A stretch of 6,711 nt of DNA from Planctomycetaceae bacterium (GTDB lineage: Bacteria > Planctomycetota > Planctomycetia > Planctomycetales > Planctomycetaceae), in contig DOCI01000278.1 of assembly GCA_003503535.1 (NCBI GenBank), positions 1-6,711 on the forward strand. The letters are read 5' to 3'. The notes below the pieces were generated by a model. That model had not been told where the DNA came from. It saw only the letters and a list, made by a program, of their open reading frames with translations, and searched no databases. The position numbers were made by a program, and so were the translations under genes. Position 1 is the first letter of the stretch. Each line of letters starts with the position of its first letter. Shown one piece after another: positions 6,652-6,711 of this stretch.

Positions 6652-6711
6652 TTTTCACTCTGTCTTGCAAAAGCAATCGCTGCACCCAATAGCCCGACTA
6701 TTCCAATGAGT
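6648..6711 (-). CDS. C-terminal end of a probable membrane protein, 5' partial
   Basis: Reading the minus strand from 6710, an open frame gives 'LIGIVGLLGAAIAFARQSEK' and stops at TGA (6650-6648). The hydrophobic run with Gly/Ala, ending in a short charged tail, looks like a last transmembrane helix or the end of a small one-span protein. Its TGA shares ATGA with the start codon of the next minus-strand gene, which is the main reason to believe it. Only 20 codons are inside the window, so nothing can be said of function. Confidence 0.5.
   Translation of the reverse strand, partial: LIGIVGLLGAAIAFARQSEK

Overview
The window looks like a piece of a planctomycete chromosome. The best evidence is the large gene at 2819-6154. 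It encodes a Hanks-type Ser/Thr kinase with a short helical N-terminal extension, one membrane span, a PEGA-like domain and long arrays of 21-residue 'PLxxLxxxxTxVSDLSPLxGM' leucine-rich repeats, an architecture I associate with the Gimesia/Planctomyces group. Moderate GC, weak or absent Shine-Dalgarno sequences and several small exported proteins fit this. The placement rests on recognition of sequence style, not on a search.

Layout. Positions 1-396 (+) hold the C-terminal end of a c-type cytochrome with one CxxCH haem site, resembling the second haem domain of TsdA/SoxA-like dihaem cytochromes; its start lies outside the window. Positions 466-1608 (+) hold an exported purple-acid-phosphatase-like metallophosphoesterase broken by a single in-frame TAA at 1063-1065. 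Positions 1701-2561 (+) encode an exported glycerophosphodiester phosphodiesterase (GDPD) family protein. A 257-bp non-coding leader (2562-2818) precedes the kinase gene (2819-6154, +). An AT-rich intergenic region with short C-rich repeats (6155-6330) separates the kinase from a convergent minus-strand pair: a small exported protein of unknown function (6651 down to 6331), and upstream of it the last 20 codons of a membrane protein. These two overlap by ATGA.

How the genes relate. The two phosphoesterase genes are adjacent, both exported and on the same strand. Together they could release phosphate from organic phosphates and phosphodiesters outside the cytoplasm, although the first is interrupted and both lack some canonical active-site residues. 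The kinase appears to be a stand-alone membrane receptor: cytoplasmic kinase domain, one span, and an extracytoplasmic part made of two copies of a roughly 290-residue LRR module offset by exactly 301 residues. Nothing in the sequence ties the kinase to the phosphoesterases beyond proximity.

I see no mobile element, CRISPR array, tRNA or rRNA. The points most worth a second look are the duplicated receptor module, the nonsense codon in an otherwise intact frame, the missing metal-ligand histidines in the metallophosphoesterase, and the overlapping minus-strand pair at the right edge.
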